The position numbers and the translations under genes were made by a program. Under the pieces are notes generated by a model. The model searched no databases, was not told the DNA's origin, and saw only the letters and a list, made by a program, of their open reading frames with translations. From Amylostereum areolatum (taxonomy: Eukaryota > Basidiomycota > Agaricomycetes > Russulales > Stereaceae), in the NCBI GenBank assembly GCA_012932865.1, contig SAXG01000060.1, positions 186,001 to 250,000 on the forward strand: DNA of 64,000 nucleotides, written 5' to 3'. Shown one piece after another: positions 18,608 through 29,329 of the stretch (position 1 is its first letter; every line of letters starts with the position of its first letter).

Positions 18608-21600
18608 ATGGCCAGTGACTCCGAAGAGACCGATCTCGGTTCCTGGGCAGAAGGTGATGCTGATGGCGACGCCATAGACGAGGAACTTCCCGAGGGTGCT
18701 GGTGGAAGATATACCCCCTCTGACGAAAGCAGAGGAAGCATGGGTCACCAGGCATGTTCGTGAATTCCGAGCAGTCAAGTGGGCCAACCGTCCGGCATGG
18801 CTCTCTGAACGTATGGGTACCTTCTACGTTGAAGTGCACAATGGAAGGTATTATCAACCGGATCGCCTGCCGACGAAGAAGAAGGCTCCCCATTTCTATG
18901 AACGGTGCACAGTGCGTCATCGGAGCATCCTTTTACCTTTGACAGTCATTTATCTAATGTAGGCGGTCCGGTTGCATTTATACGCACGTGCGCGGGTCCG
19001 ACACCCTCGTGACTGGCAATCCCATGACAATGGGTTCTCGTTCCAAGACATATTTCGCATGGTATTCGAGAACGAGATCCTCGCTCGCCGCGATGAACTG
19101 GTCGAAGCGTTGCCCGCCTCGGAGCGGGAGAAGAACCAGCGGATTCAGTTCTATCAAACCGCGGCATCGGAGGTTCTCCGAAATCTGTCCTCCGAAGAAC
19201 GTGCTCGAGTCGAGAAAGTGCAAGCAGAGTACAACTCTGGTGGTCTTCCTGATGACGTCAAACGAGAGTATGTGTGGTGCTTTTCTCCCAGGTTTCCACG
19301 GTGCTCATATACATTCAGAAATGCCCAAAAGATCCTTCCAAAGATAATGTTTGAAGCCCAGAGGAAGTCTTGGCGCTTGTGTGGAGTTCCGCTGGTGTCC
19401 TTCGGTGCCATTTCCACAAAATCATCCGTCAGTGTCGAATGGTGAGTGCGGCTCTCATAAAGAGATCCATTGTTTACCGTACCCAACAGTTTCGACTACG
19501 CTCCGGCATGCGGAATGTCCGACAAGACGTTTATGCAAACATTCCCTGACTGGAAAATAGATCCATTGGATATGATGCTCGCGGAGTGGGGTGGAATCTG
19601 TCAAAGTATGAACATTTCATTTGTCCTGCCTTTCTGACGGCTTGTTCAGTGGTACACATAGGTTATAAATGTGACCTAAACTCGCTCAAGAATCGGGTGA
19701 CAAAGTCGGGAAACGTTCGCAAACCATGGCCGAAGATGGTTTTCAAAGATGGATATCCACAGCCCCCTGACAATGATTGGTTGGCCAAGAAGCCCCCTCT
19801 TCCTGATAAGAGGTCGTGGTGTCGGGCGTATATAACGACGGAATACCGTACATTACACTTTCATTTCCCACCGTACGGATTCTCTAACCATCAGCACAGG
19901 GGTTGATACGGATGGTCCGAAAGCGCGTGTGCCATGGACTGCATTCCGAGATGAACCATCGGACACCTTTTTCTCCAACTCCATTCTTCCTCCTGGTTGG
20001 TCTGGCCTCTATGATCCTGGCAAGTGGAGCCACGAGGAGTGTAATGAATTCCGCGAGGCAATCGAGAACAATATCGCGACCACTGGACGGGGATTTGAGT
20101 TCCATCATGTCCTTCGGAACGATGACATCCTCTGTGCAGTCCACCCCTCCGAACGTACTTGGAAGCCAGAAGAGGAAGAAGATATCGAGACAGCAAATGC
20201 TGACGCCGATGACAGAGAATCACTTCCTCCGCCACCTCCTGCACCTCGTCGTAAAAAACGTTCCGACGCTCGTTCAAAGTCTCGCCCTTCACACAGTACA
20301 CCCAATGTTTCCGAGGCGCCCACCCAGATGCCAGGTGATGAATTACCACCAAAGAAGACACCTCGCCGGTCGAAAAAATCAACGGGCAAGCGGAAATCAA
20401 GAACCAAGTCAACGAAGAAGTCCAAGGGGAAGCAGCGTTCAGCAGGTAACAGCTCCGAAGAGGCCCTGTCAAGTCCCGATCGGGGATTCGCCGACGACTC
20501 CGATGATCCCCTCTATCGTGCAGAGAAGCGAGTCATGGACGTGGTGATGGAAGATTCAGGTGATGAGGATGACCCATTCCGTCCAGATCCGATATGGCCT
20601 CATCCTGCATGGCCAGGATATGCACCCGATACCGTTGCTCGTAGCACCCCTGCAGAGCTTAAGTATCTCCGAACGCTATGCCCCGAGCCTGCGTATCAGA
20701 AAGCAATAGACCTGACATACTCCATTCCGGTGAACATCTTGTCGACGGACAAAGTTGCACCAAATTCTGACAGTTTCATGTATTAGGCATCACGAAGCGA
20801 CTATCCTCTCCCAAGAGATACACCAGACTGTGGTTTGTGGTCCTGGTCAAAGCGGTGGCTCAGCGCCGAAGTTCACACATACGAAAATCGCATGATCGCA
20901 CTGCGGGCATTGGTTGCGGACTTCAACGGGTTAAGTCCCCACCTCCTTTGGGAAAAAGAAGATGGATCCTGGGCGGGCTGGGAATGTGCAAGAACTGCCC
21001 TTCTCCTCCTTGGATTGTACGACCATGATTACACTTTCTGGATGGCATCCCAAGCAAAATCTGTGTTATGGTCAAGCTCCGAAGCCCCGGATGGACCATA
21101 TACTCGGCAGACTATTCAAGAGTCGAATATCGGTCGACTACCTGAATATCCAGGAAAGTTCAGTGATTGGTGGTGGGACAGTGCCGTGGATGCTATGGTT
21201 AAATCTGCCCAAGGTTCTGTAGCCCTCCTCACTACTCATCCTTTACATGAGCCCTCCGAAATTTCACACCGACGAACCAACCCCGCACGGACTGCAAGAC
21301 CAGTGCGGGGTTCCATCATTATACCCCCACGATACGAGGATGACCTGGGGAATAGGCAAGGTCCGTCACTGTCTACCGCACTTACAGACTCCAACTTCAA
21401 TACATATTTGCAGGGCACTCAGCAGAGGTGGAGATCGAGTCTCTGACCATCGGACAGGCAGAGCAACCACATGAGCATACTTTGACTACAGGGGCACGAC
21501 CCAAGCCACGTCGTGTTGGGAATACTAGCAATGGTCCGATGGGGAGAACACCCACCGATCTGGTGAGGCAGATGGACAAGTCACAATTAAAACGTCCTGC

Positions 21601-22214
21601 ACTTCATATTATTTGTTCATCATCTGATGATGATGACGGCACCTCCGACGGCTCCGACTCTGACAGCCCCCTGCATATACCTCGACCACGTCTCCTTTTC
21701 CCACTGGCACTCCGTGATTCCACTCAGGCAGAGCCTCCCCGGTCTCGTGTCCATTTTACGGTGAGTATCGAGTTGGAGTAATGTTTCCATTCTCAATTGT
21801 TTTGTGAACAGCCCCCACCACCATCACAACCGCCTCCGACGTTACCTCCGACATTGGGTGAAGCCCCTGCGCCTGCCCAGGTTGTACAAACTCCGAGGTC
21901 ATCAAGACGCAAAGTAAGACCACCGCGGGCACCGGACACAATTTACACTCCACCTATGCTTACAAAGCCACGAAATCACCGGAAACCAACCTCGAAGACA
22001 AACAAGGGTGGTGACAGAAACAAGGGTGAAGGTATGTCATATCTAGAATACATTTTGTTGAGTTAACTTCTGTGTAGCAGGGCCAGATGTTGGACCGAGC
22101 AACTCCAATCCAACTCCTATTGCCAACCCTGGGGGAAAGCGTCTGAGCAGTGGTGTGAATACACCACGGAAGGAGACTTCAAAGCGGAAGAGAGGTGTCG
22201 GAGCTGGTCGGTGA
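18608..22214 (+). CDS. Large spliced protein of unknown function (about 1,020+ aa)
   Basis: Ten exons can be joined: ...18911, 18963-19267, 19319-19441, 19490-19605, 19650-19847, 19900-20729, 20787-21360, 21414-21760, 21812-22031, 22081-22214. From 18696 on these give about 1,020 codons. The start is unclear: the ATG at 18608 opens MASDSEETDLGSW, but its frame differs from the downstream frame near 18690, so either a 31 bp intron or a frameshift is present. Recognisable parts are a Trp/Pro-rich globular N-half (DWLAKKPPLPD; FFSNSILPPGWSGLYD), a Lys/Ser/Arg-rich nuclear-type linker in exon 6, a second globular region (KRWLSAEVHTYENRMIALRA) and a Pro-rich basic tail. No family recognised. Its position in the transposon suggests cargo or an accessory transposition gene. 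Confidence 0.6.
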
Positions 22215-22437
22215 TGGGGTTCACAGCTTCGGAGAGGGGGTGAGATGCCATCAGAGATGACAGATACATCGGAGGTATCTGAACTATGGCTTCGACCTCT
22301 CAATTCATGTTTGGTAGGCGGACAACATTGCATTACTAAACAAGAGATACTGTACACATCAGGAAAGCAAGCGCGACAGCGGAAAACATTGAAAGTAAGG
22401 TAAAAAGTACCAGACACCCTTTCCAAAAGCAGTGGAC

Positions 22438-24258
22438 CTAATTCCCAAGATGGCTACTCAACTGCTCCAGCAGAGCCCGAATCGGATCCAGCTCTGCCTT
22501 GATCTTTGCCTCCACCATTGTATCAACCGCGGCCAGAACATCGGCGCGGAGCTGCTGCAAACGGGCATCTGTGACGTCGACCATGTTGACGTCAGGCATC
22601 CGTTGTCGGAGCCACCAAGCTTGGGTCGGACACAATGTCGGAGGCGGGAGCGGGCAGATCGGACGAGATAGCGGCAGGGTCGGAGCGGCCGAGAGTGGTT
22701 GCCATCGAGGCAAGCATTTCGGTGTGTGCCTTCAGCTGGGGCTCGAGCAACCCGGCGAGGCGGTCGAAGATGGATCCTTCGACTGCCTTCAGGGCCGACA
22801 CGAGCATAGCCTCTGTTAACACTAACCGAAAGATCTGTGTTAGTATGTGAGCAAAGAGAAAAGAAAATACTCACCCTCCCGATGAGGAATGGCGAGCTTC
22901 TGACGCTTCGGACCTTGAGACAGCGAAGTGTCAACATTGTCAGGAGAGAGGGAGCCGCCGACTTCATCTGCCTTGCGCTTGAGGTGGCTGGGGGGTGAGA
23001 TCTGTGGGGGCAGGGAGGAAGTACGAAGCTGGAGGATAGAATGTGTTAGTTGAAGTCATTGGTGCTCAAGTAGAACACACTAGTACCTTTGACAACGAGG
23101 CACTGACTGCTGGCTGTGTACTCTGCCCCTTATCGGCATGAGCAATCCGGGGCTGTAGTCGAGTGCTGGACGGACCAGAATGCTTGGGAGGAGGCGTAGA
23201 CGTCGGCGTCGGACCCGTCGGCGTCGGACCCGTCGGCGTCGGACCCGTCGGCGTTGGACCTATCGTGTCTGTCGCATTTTGCGGCGTTGACTTGGGTGGG
23301 GGCCCTGGAGGAGGCGGTGGCGTCGGGCCCTTCGGAGTCGGGGGTGGGGGGGGGCGTCGAACTCGACAGCGTTGGCATGGTGGGGGCCGGGGTGGTTGCC
23401 GACGGCGTGGTTGACGAGCGTTTGGCGGTGCCTTTGGGCTTCGACTTCTTGGGGGCAGATACCTGTGGGTTGGGAGGCTGGGCGGGTGAAGGGTCCGTGG
23501 TGGGCGACTTGGCCTTGGTCGATGCCGCCGCCCCACTGTGACGAGGTTCGGGTTTGACGTGTTTCGCGGGAGGGCCCTTCTTGACGGCGGCCTGGACAGT
23601 CGGCGGGGTTCCAGACTGACCGCGTGCGGGGCGTCCCCCATTGTTCGAGGTGGTGTCGTTGGCCGTCGGAGCCGTCGGAGCGGGCGGGGTCGGAGGTGCA
23701 GGGTCGGGGATAGATGTCGACAGAGGGGGAGGGAAGGAAGGATTGTCGGGGGCGGGAGTAGACATCTGGGAGGCATGGCCCTTCTTGTTCTTCTTCCACA
23801 TGTCTGCTAAAGTCAGAAACCAGATGGAAAGTCACAAAAAAGAACGTACTGGGCTCGGTCCACCACATGGGGCCAACATCTCCTGCCCAGTCGCGTCGGT
23901 AAAGTGACATGTCGAAGTTATCGAGCTTCTCCGTGATAACTGCGGCCTCTGAGTCGTCGGAGATGTTGTGGTAGAAGGTGTCGAGGAATGCTGGGTAGGT
24001 CTCCATGCCCATTGCAGAGAGCTCGGCGCCGATCACGTCCAGACAGTCCTCCTGTGTGTCGACTGTGAGCCGATCATCGTACAAGATGAAATCACGACAC
24101 ACCTGCATTTTGCAGAGAGAATTCCAGAACCTGGAAGACGGTGTGCGTGTCCCGCGCTCGCGGAACGCCTTCAGCGCCAGAAACAAAGCCTTCTCCTGTT
24201 GAAGAACGGTGTCGGAGAACTTGTACCGGTCCAGGTCGATGGCCGCGCGAGGTGGCAT
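22438..24258 (-). CDS. Distant family-1 relative without the cysteine cluster; frame partly uncertain
   Basis: The first exon (24258 to about 23853) encodes a globular domain ending GDVGPMWWTEP, similar in layout to the N-terminus of the family-1 cluster genes (ALxxA, EL.A.G, WW). The intron has donor GTACGTTC and acceptor TTTAGCAG near 23802. The next exon is Pro/Ser/Thr-rich with DADGSDADGSD or TPTGPTPTG repeats, depending on frame, and carries no cysteine cluster. Later exons give PPQISPPSHLKRKADE and a coiled-coil end (VLAAVDTMVEAKIKAELDP). Two frame changes, at a run of nine G/C near 23345-23353 and near 22610, need unseen introns, sequencing error or mutation. Possibly decaying. Confidence 0.45.
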
Positions 24259-24528
24259 AGTCGTAGAGCGAGTAGGGGGACGAGGAGGGCGAGGCGCGAG
24301 TGGAATGTCGAAAGAAAGAAGAGAAAATAGTGTAACGTCAACCGCAGCCTAGCCGAAGTTCCCACGGTTCACGTGAGTGATGCGTCAGCATGACAAGTCC
24401 GTTTTTCCTTGTGTTCTTTCTTTCTTTTCACCTTCACCATCTGTCCTGCTATACATCCACGACGGGCTGCTAACACAGGTGAGTGTGCACACCTTACTCC
24501 CTTTCTCCGTTAATCTATCTAGGTCATC
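24259..24528. promoter_or_regulatory. Divergent promoter, third pair
   Basis: Contains TCACGTGA (24369-24376) as in the first pair, plus AACGTCA, the reverse of TGACGTT. A likely 5'-UTR intron end (CTATCTAG) precedes the ATG at 24529. Confidence 0.35.
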
Positions 24529-25090
24529 ATGTCCGACCACGACTCCGATTCCGACTCGTCCGACGGCTCCGACGACGTCATCATTCCTCCGCAACGACGG
24601 CAACTTCGATTTCCTACCTTTGCAAGTTCGCCGTCGACTAGCGGTGGTGAAGAACAGTCCCCTCCGAGCTCAGCACAAGTGAACAACCCTGCACCCGACG
24701 TTGTTGACGATCGAGAAGCACGATTCGAAGCTTTTGCCCGGTCGTTCCCTCCCTCAATACGACAGAGACCACTCTCTCTTCCGATGACCAGAGATGAAGC
24801 ACTCGCGCGTACACCAAGCCCTCTCACGGAGTCGGTGTCGTCAAATAGCTCTGAAGACTCGTTGGTTGAGGCCTTGCCTTCATTGGACGACCCTCCTCCT
24901 TCTCGCTCCCCTCCCGTCGCATCACCCCACAATCAGGGACATCAAAAACGAAGGATATCGAGTCCGAGGAGTCGGGATGCCAAGCGTGCACGATCTGGTG
25001 CATTGTGCGCCTTCCTTTTCTTTCATCTTACAACTCACCAATTTCTTAGATGAGTCGGAGCCAGCGTCGGAGGCGACCTCGAGTGCGTGA
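24529..25090 (+). CDS. Small Ser/Asp-rich protein
   Basis: Exons 24529-24997 and 25050-25090, 169 aa. It begins MSDHDSDSDSSDGSDD. A region around EARFEAFARSFPPSIRQRP may fold, then a Ser/Pro-rich stretch and a basic nuclear-signal-like HQKRRISSPRSRDAKRARS are followed by an acidic end. No family recognised. Its stop lies 19 bp from the stop of the convergent transposase gene. Confidence 0.55.
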
Positions 25091-25109
25091 AATCGAATGG
25101 GTGCATGTA

Positions 25110-28100
25110 TTATACATTTATACCATGCACTGAGAATACAGCTTCCGCTTCTTCTTGTAATCCCCTCCACACTGCGATTTGGCGTGATGCGTAGCATGCC
25201 TGTCCTGTATTACCATTTTGACTGGCTTTGTCTTGGATGCGGGACCACTGGTCCGTCTTGTATCTATGGAATCGTATGGTGTTCTCCATTTGCGCGCGAA
25301 CTCTACCAATCTGTTCCGTGGTCCGATCAAGATTGGCCTTGGAACGTAGTAAGTTGACACGGAGGACTAGTAGAGAAATCAGTGTGAATGTGTTGATGTT
25401 TAGGCGTATACCCTACACTCTTCCTTCCACGTTGGGTCCGATGAATCCTCCGAAGGACGGTCCATGCGCCAAAACCAGGCCAGTTGGTTACGCGATGAAT
25501 GAGGATTTGACGGATCGACAATTGCGGTGCTTGCTTGAAGGTCCTCCTTTGTGAGTACTTTGAAACGGTTCAGTAACTCTGGGGTGGGGTTGAGCCTTTG
25601 GAGTGCTTTGTGGGCATCCATGTAGACTTGAACATGTTGTCGGAGGTTACCCAATGAATTGTGAACCACAGAGTAGGCACGGGTGACAGCTCTTTGTGTC
25701 GACGCAGGTCGTACGCCTGTCCGATATTGATACGAAAGAACACCGACCGCATCTCGGATATGTCCAAGCGAGTCATTGAGGACACCTATCCAAAGCTCCC
25801 GTTCCTCCTCTACAATGTGACGGTTTCTTTCGTCCGATCGCCAAGCTTCTGGCATTGCGGATGGAAGCATAACTGAACGTTGCTCCACGGGAACATTTGG
25901 CGTCTGCTCGGGGTCCGAAGGCTCCGACACTGGGAGGAGTTCAATTTCTCCAACTTCGTCAAGGTGTGGAATAAAATTGGAGGTAGCACGGAGCCCATCG
26001 CGACCAATGTGAGCCCGTACACTGGCGTTAAACGATTGGATCTGTTTTAGAAGCTTGGACTGGCGACCAGAGATTGTCAAAGCATCTTGGCTGGGCCTTC
26101 GGATTTCTGCTTGAAGTGTCAGCCTGTATCAGATGTTGTTGAAGTCCTGGAACAAACAGTGCAGTGGGAAAGGCATACTGTGCTGCTCGTAACTTGATCC
26201 CGGTTGCGAGCCATTTGATACGTTCTCCCCCACCCAACGCCTTCTCTTTCTCTGTCAAAGCCATCTGCTGAGCTCGTTGTCCTGGCGCTATTTTATGTAA
26301 CGGTCAGTGGAACGCTCAGATGTTGACATATAAGTGTCGAGGTCTTACCGAGTTGTATACGGACATCGAATATGGCCATTTTATCACGACGTGTTTCTCT
26401 ACATGCCAAGGCATCCTCCATTTCTTCAAGCCATGTGTTTTTCTGCTCTGGTGTTGTTTGACGACATAAGTCCTCGTAATACTGCGTGTGGTCGGGGAGA
26501 TTATGTTCCGCATCTCGGAGTCGGCGGTCCAACATAGCGGCTAAAGGAGGGATATGTTACATGTATAGCAAAGGTATACATCATTGACGTACGCATTCCG
26601 ATGGTTTTTTTCCAGTTTGAGTATAGCATATGCCAATTGAGATTCTCCTCGCGTGCGGCTGGAGTCATACTTCTGGAGTTGCGAGAGGCTGGATTGAGAA
26701 ATGACCATAGCGTCTCCACAATCTCCCCGTCAATATACCCAACACCTGGGATGAATACAGGTGCAAATTTGGGGGAGCACGCGTCGACATGACCATGGAC
26801 ATGCCACACTCCGATGCCTTGAATGAGCTCTAAGTCAGGAGGAAAGTCGAGATACTTGCTCCCGTCGACTCTTTGTCGGAGATGAATGCCATACTGGCAC
26901 ATGATATCGTACAGTGCGAGGACTTTGGATAGGCCCTTTATGTTGTGTTTGAAGGTGCTGCACAATGCATAGTCGACGTTTGCTTGTCTAAATTTGGTCG
27001 GTCGGAGGACGTCGGAGGAGATCGGACCTAACATCGTGTACTCACCTTTCGCCTTTTTGCAAGTTTACAGTTCCGAGAGGAAACCAAGCGCCATGATCAC
27101 CACATGCAACTGACATAACTCCAGAGACATCACAGCCTTTGTGTTCAGAATCTGCTTGCAACACAGCACGATGGTTTACGCATTTGACCTTGCTTGTCTG
27201 CGACATTCCTTGCATGAAAAACCGATTCCAGATGGAGAATATTGAAACTCACTTTTGTCTCTTGAGCAAGTTTCAGATGTGTCATGTATCGTGCCTCTGG
27301 TACAAAAAAGGCGGTACCATGTCCCAGTCGGACCTCCCGCTCCGATGGTGTTGCGGTGATGGCATGTTGTGCACTATAGTTTCCGTCGAGCGCACTGGTA
27401 CCTATATACTTGAATCTAAAAGTGGATTAGGTATAGTTCTAGGTGAATGCACATTGATATGTCTCACTGGTCAGGATCGTCTTTCCATGTGGGTTTCAAA
27501 TTGATTCCTGGCTGGGGACATGCTGGACAGAAAATTGAAAGCTGCCCTGGTTTGAGCGCCTTGGAGGTGTTCCAAGCTCCGAAACGTTTCAGCAACGTCA
27601 AATGTCGGAATTGTCGGTTCACACGTCCCAATTCGTTTACTCGGTTCTAGAATGAGTATCTCAGTCTGTCATTTGCAACTGAATGTAAGGAATACGCACT
27701 GGAATTTTGTGAGGGGAAACACGAGAAGTTTTTACTTTGAGGCGATTGTAGAAAGAGCTGATTGTAGTGTTTGAGTTGAGGTTTTCATCGCTGGCATCAT
27801 CAAGCAGAGATGTTGTAAAGGCAGTTTTAGGGGTCTTGACGCTAGCTGGATACAACCCCAGCTTCAACAACTGTAGGTCTGCACTAGCAGCACCTGGACA
27901 ATCACAGAAATGGACGCCCATTTGATGGATGCCAGTAGAGTGTGCTAGAACCATCATTCGGTTTCCAAGAGCGTCATGGAATCCAGGAGCACCAGGATCA
28001 GGAACTGCTGCAGGAAGGATGTTGTCCACCTCGAAGTCCTCCTCGTCTTCAGCACATTGTGCACCACCTAGAAATCTGGGATGAGACGGAGAGGGTGTAG

Positions 28101-28965
28101 GTGTCGGAAGTGACTGGGGGGTGCTTTGGTAATCAGCCGTGTTTTCTGCAGGCTCCCTAGAATCTGGAGGAGGTGTCGGATCAGGTGTTGGTAGGAGTGT
28201 TGGGTTCGTCGGAGTATAGGGACGCGGTGTCGGAGGGGTATCAGGTAGGGTCAAATGGGAAGCACAGGGTGTCGTTGGAGTGGATAAAGTCTGGGGGGTA
28301 GGCGTGACATTGGTTGTTGACTTCGCATGATCTTGTGGGCAGGGTTTACCACCATGTCCTAAAGAAATGAACACTCCTACATCTCGGAGCCAACCATCTG
28401 TGAACTTGTCTCCATCCCATCGTTGCACACGGTGAAATGGGTGGCGCATGTGTTCTTGGCGAAGGCAGTGGGCACAGACATTGGGAGTGCCGAAGCATTG
28501 TTTGCAACGCCAGTTCGCGTCTCCGATGCCGCAGTCGAAGCACTTGTCAGAGATCGGAGCCTCAAGACTAAGAAGAACTGATAAGAACAGTGGAGCGCGG
28601 GCCTTCCACTCTTTCATAAGGTCATTCTGGGTCTTTATAGATGTCGTAAGAAGAAGAAATAAAGAGAAAAAAGTATGACACACCTTGCCAGCTCGACGAG
28701 GAAACAAGGGCAAAGGTTGTATGTTAGTCTGCCACTGGTCATTGAGGTCAAGACCAATCCCATCGATATTGGGAGTATAGTCGGTTAGTGATGTGCGCCT
28801 GTTGGTGATGGTGCGCGTTCGTTTTTCAAGGTTGAGTTTGTTGGGGGCAGGTCGCTTGACCTTATCGATGACGGGGCGATGTCGAAATACGCGTGTTCCA
28901 TACCAGTTTATTTTTGCTGTGTTCTGTGTGATACGGGATTGGGTGATTATAGTTGTTCTTCCCAT
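25110..28965 (-). CDS. KDZ-family transposase with CxC2 cysteine cluster
   Basis: Ten exons: 28965-28684, 28632-27700, 27646-27468, 27415-27253, 27197-27046, 26987-26593, 26540-26349, 26287-26179, 26123-25417, 25366-25110. Introns are 50-61 bp and the join is exactly in frame (1,122 aa). The N-terminal half has a CxC2-type zinc cluster (CFDC...CKQC...CAHCLRQEH, then SLGHGGKPCP) and a Thr/Pro linker. The catalytic part carries family hallmarks: FCPACPQPGIN; a DGN acidic motif; GERQANVDYAL; YDIMCQYG; HVHGH; and DGEIVETLWSFLNPASR. The D, D and E in DGN, YDI and DGE fit a DDE-type active site. The C-terminus is helical (NLLRSKANLDRTTEQI). No stop or lost motif is seen, so it is probably active. 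It catalyses excision and insertion in the nucleus. Confidence 0.9.
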
Positions 28966-29114
28966 AACTGAAAGAGAAGAGGATGAGAGACAAGGTAGAT
29001 GGGAGATGAGAGGGACGTAGAATGATGTAGAGGACAAATGGAAGAGTGTGATGGTTTATTTGATGACACTTAATCACATGGATGATGAAATATCAATAAG
29101 GGATATTATGTCCG

Positions 29115-29205
29115 TCGGAGTGGTCGGACCCGTCAGGAACGTCGGAGATGATGGACACGTCGGAGGTGTCTGAACTATCCGACAGTATGAGAAGATACTC
29201 TCCGA
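29115..29205. promoter_or_regulatory. Right subterminal TCGGA cluster
   Basis: Six TCGGA/TCCGA pentamers in 91 bp (29115, 29124, 29142, 29160, 29178, 29201) between the transposase start and the right TIR. This matches the left cluster in density and position, so it may serve both transposition and control of the transposase promoter. Confidence 0.6.
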
Positions 29206-29214
29206 TGATTACCG

Positions 29215-29329
29215 GCCCTCGTGGGCCCATGTGTAACATCACACCCTATGGGCCCACCATGGGGTATGTGTTGCTAACACGCTAGTAGACTTGTGAATTA
29301 TGTGTTGACAACAAGTCTATTTGACTAAG
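29215..29329 (-). repeat. Right terminal inverted repeat of the KDZ transposon
   Basis: Read on the minus strand it begins CTTAGTCAAATAG and ends GAGGGC, matching the left repeat with substitutions and small gaps. The last matching bases (CTAAG, 29325-29329) adjoin the broken NLR exon. Confidence 0.82.

Larger units (their letters stand above)
10591..29329. mobile_element. 18.7 kb KDZ DNA transposon with eight genes
   Basis: Bounded by inverted repeats of ~113 bp (10591-10703 and 29215-29329) that differ in sequence from both flanks. It encodes a full-length KDZ (Kyakuja-Dileera-Zisupton) transposase reading inward from the right end, plus seven other genes. Two divergent gene pairs are duplicated in tandem (10978-14555 and 14691-18352). 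TCGGA/TCCGA pentamers are dense at both ends and frequent inside. The right border cuts an NLR gene; the left border abuts a retroelement fragment, and I see no target-site duplication, so the locus has probably been rearranged since insertion. The unit is much larger than a transposase-only element. Confidence 0.82.
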
